DNA of 64,000 bases from Sphaerisporangium corydalis (GTDB lineage Bacteria; Actinomycetota; Actinomycetes; Streptosporangiales; Streptosporangiaceae). Both the position numbers and the translations under genes were made by a program. The stretch is taken from assembly GCF_025506355.1 (NCBI RefSeq), contig NZ_JANZYP010000016.1, forward strand, positions 1 through 64,000, written 5' to 3'. Shown here piece by piece: positions 63,065 to 64,000 of this stretch. How positions within the stretch are numbered: position 1 is the first letter of the stretch; each line of letters starts with the position of its first letter. The notes beneath the pieces are model-generated. The model did no database searches. It was not told where the DNA came from and saw only the letters and a program-made list of their open reading frames with translations.

Positions 63065-63763
63065 GTGAGTCCACGCCGATCGAACCCGCGGACGCGTTCC
63101 ACGCTCGTCGACATCGCCGCCGGGCTGCTGGCCGACGAGGGTCCCGACGCCCTGTCGGCCCGGCGCATCGCCGCCGAGGCGGGCAGCTCGACCATGGCGG
63201 TCTACACCAACTTCGGCGGGATGAGCGGCCTGGTGCGGCAGATGGTGTACGAGGGGTTCGCCCGCATGGAGGCCTACTTCTCCCACGTCCTGCACACCGA
63301 CGACCCCGTGGCCGACATGACGCTGTTCGGGCGGGCCTACCGGCACAACGCGCTGACCAACCCCCACCTGTACGCCGTCATGTTCGGCGGGGCCTCACTG
63401 GCCGGGTTCTCGCTCACCGCCGAGGACCGCCAGTACGGCCGGTTCACCCTCAGCACCATCGTGGAGTGCGCCACCCGCTGCGTCACGGCCGGCCGGTTCC
63501 GCGTCGGCGACGCCGAGCTCGTCGCCCACCAGCTGTGGACCGCGATCCACGGCCTGGTCACCCTGGAGCTCGGCGAGTACCTCATCGACCCGTGGAACGC
63601 CGACGTGGTGTTCGAGGCCCAGCTCACCGGCCTGATGGTCGGCCTCGGCGACACCGTGGAGTCCGCCACGCGCTCGGTGACCTCCTCGCTCGGGCGGTTC
63701 AAGGAGGAGGTCGAGGACGTGCGGCCCCTCATCCCGGCCCAGGACGACCCCGAGGACGGATGA
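63065..63763 (+). CDS. TetR family regulator
   Basis: 232-aa repressor: HTH region RSTLVDIAAGLLADEGPDAL, RRIAAEAGSSTMAVYTNFGG, then a C-terminal TetR_C-like domain (WTAIHGLVTLELGEYL). The GTG at 63065 is only a few bases after a -10-like CATACT, so the transcript is probably leaderless. The frame upstream through the operators is not coding. It likely represses itself and the divergent oxygenase homologue. Confidence 0.92.
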   Translation: MSPRRSNPRTRSTLVDIAAGLLADEGPDALSARRIAAEAGSSTMAVYTNFGGMSGLVRQMVYEGFARMEAYFSHVLHTDDPVADMTLFGRAYRHNALTNPHLYAVMFGGASLAGFSLTAEDRQYGRFTLSTIVECATRCVTAGRFRVGDAELVAHQLWTAIHGLVTLELGEYLIDPWNADVVFEAQLTGLMVGLGDTVESATRSVTSSLGRFKEEVEDVRPLIPAQDDPEDG

Positions 63764-63964
63764 CCCCCGGCCGGGCGGACGATCGCCCGGGAGCGGATGC
63801 CGATGCCCGGCCCCCGGCGGAGCCCGCCGGAGATCGCGACCATGGGACCCGATCACCGGTCCGGACGTCCCGCCCGCCGGAGACCACGACCTGGACCCGA
63901 TCGTCCCGCCCGCCGGGATCGCGAACACGCGGCCCGGCGCCCGGACGCCCCCCGGGGCGCGGGT

Positions 63965-64000
63965 TCAGCCCAGGCGGTCGGGGGGGACCGGGCCGGGGGC
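63965..64000 (-). CDS. Possible 3' end of a gene running out of the window
   Basis: The last 36 bases on the minus strand read APGPVPPDRLG followed by TGA at 63965-63967. Too short to identify. The preceding gap (63764-63964) carries short repeats (CCCGCCCGCCGG) and nothing else. Confidence 0.25.
   Translation of the reverse strand, partial: APGPVPPDRLG

Overview
The window is high-GC DNA from a filamentous actinobacterium. rpoB sequence, BTAD/LuxR/MocR/HxlR regulators, GTG/TTG starts and apparently leaderless genes point to Streptosporangiales (Streptosporangium/Nonomuraea-like). That placement is inferred from family resemblance only.

Layout. (1) 1-7 kb: the 5' part of rpoB runs off the left edge. 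It lacks the usual rplJ-rplL neighbours and carries substitutions in rifampicin cluster I. Next come a Nudix hydrolase, a divergent methyltransferase/TetR pair and an NmrA-type oxidoreductase. (2) 7-25 kb: a decayed accessory island. It holds a frameshifted Tn3-type transposase fused to a lyase fragment, and remnants of a DJ-1/PfpI protein, a histidine kinase, a DnaQ-like exonuclease, a STAS protein and a TetR. Intact genes lie among them: a lactate 2-monooxygenase-like enzyme facing a Zymomonas-type pyruvate decarboxylase, a secreted GDPD, a DHA2 efflux pump, a MerR regulator, a MetF-like protein and a double GNAT. (3) 25-33 kb: an FAD monooxygenase diverges from an HTH/Clp-N pair across a symmetric two-operator promoter. 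Then come STAS and RsbW-type proteins and a 1296-aa BTAD/NB-ARC/TPR regulator. (4) 34-40.5 kb: a DrrAB-type exporter, an FAD monooxygenase, a SnoaL-like protein, an AlkZ-like glycosylase and a TetR. The exporter and TetR promoters share an operator motif, suggesting one drug/genotoxin-defence regulon. (5) 40.5-47.2 kb: a NarL/DesK-type two-component pair divergent from a second ABC exporter, a GNAT with leader peptide and hairpin, and a P450 with internal repeats. (6) 47.4-58.5 kb: compact divergent regulator/target pairs (ArsR/CDF, LacI/GH43-like, MocR/hydrolase, HxlR/SDR) plus a sulfotransferase, an SDR, a MarR and an MFS protein. (7) 58.6-64 kb: a MerR pseudogene, an ArsR-SRPBCC operon, a YciI-like protein, a second SRPBCC paralogue, a carotenoid-oxygenase homologue apparently lacking most iron ligands, and its divergent TetR with two spaced operators.

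Two patterns recur. Short tandem repeats expand inside genes (Nudix, P450, BTAD regulator, CDF, kinase 3' end) and between genes (14-bp minisatellite at 45.8 kb). Divergent regulator/target pairs also often carry near-perfect palindromes in their shared promoters. No tRNA, rRNA or CRISPR array was recognised.
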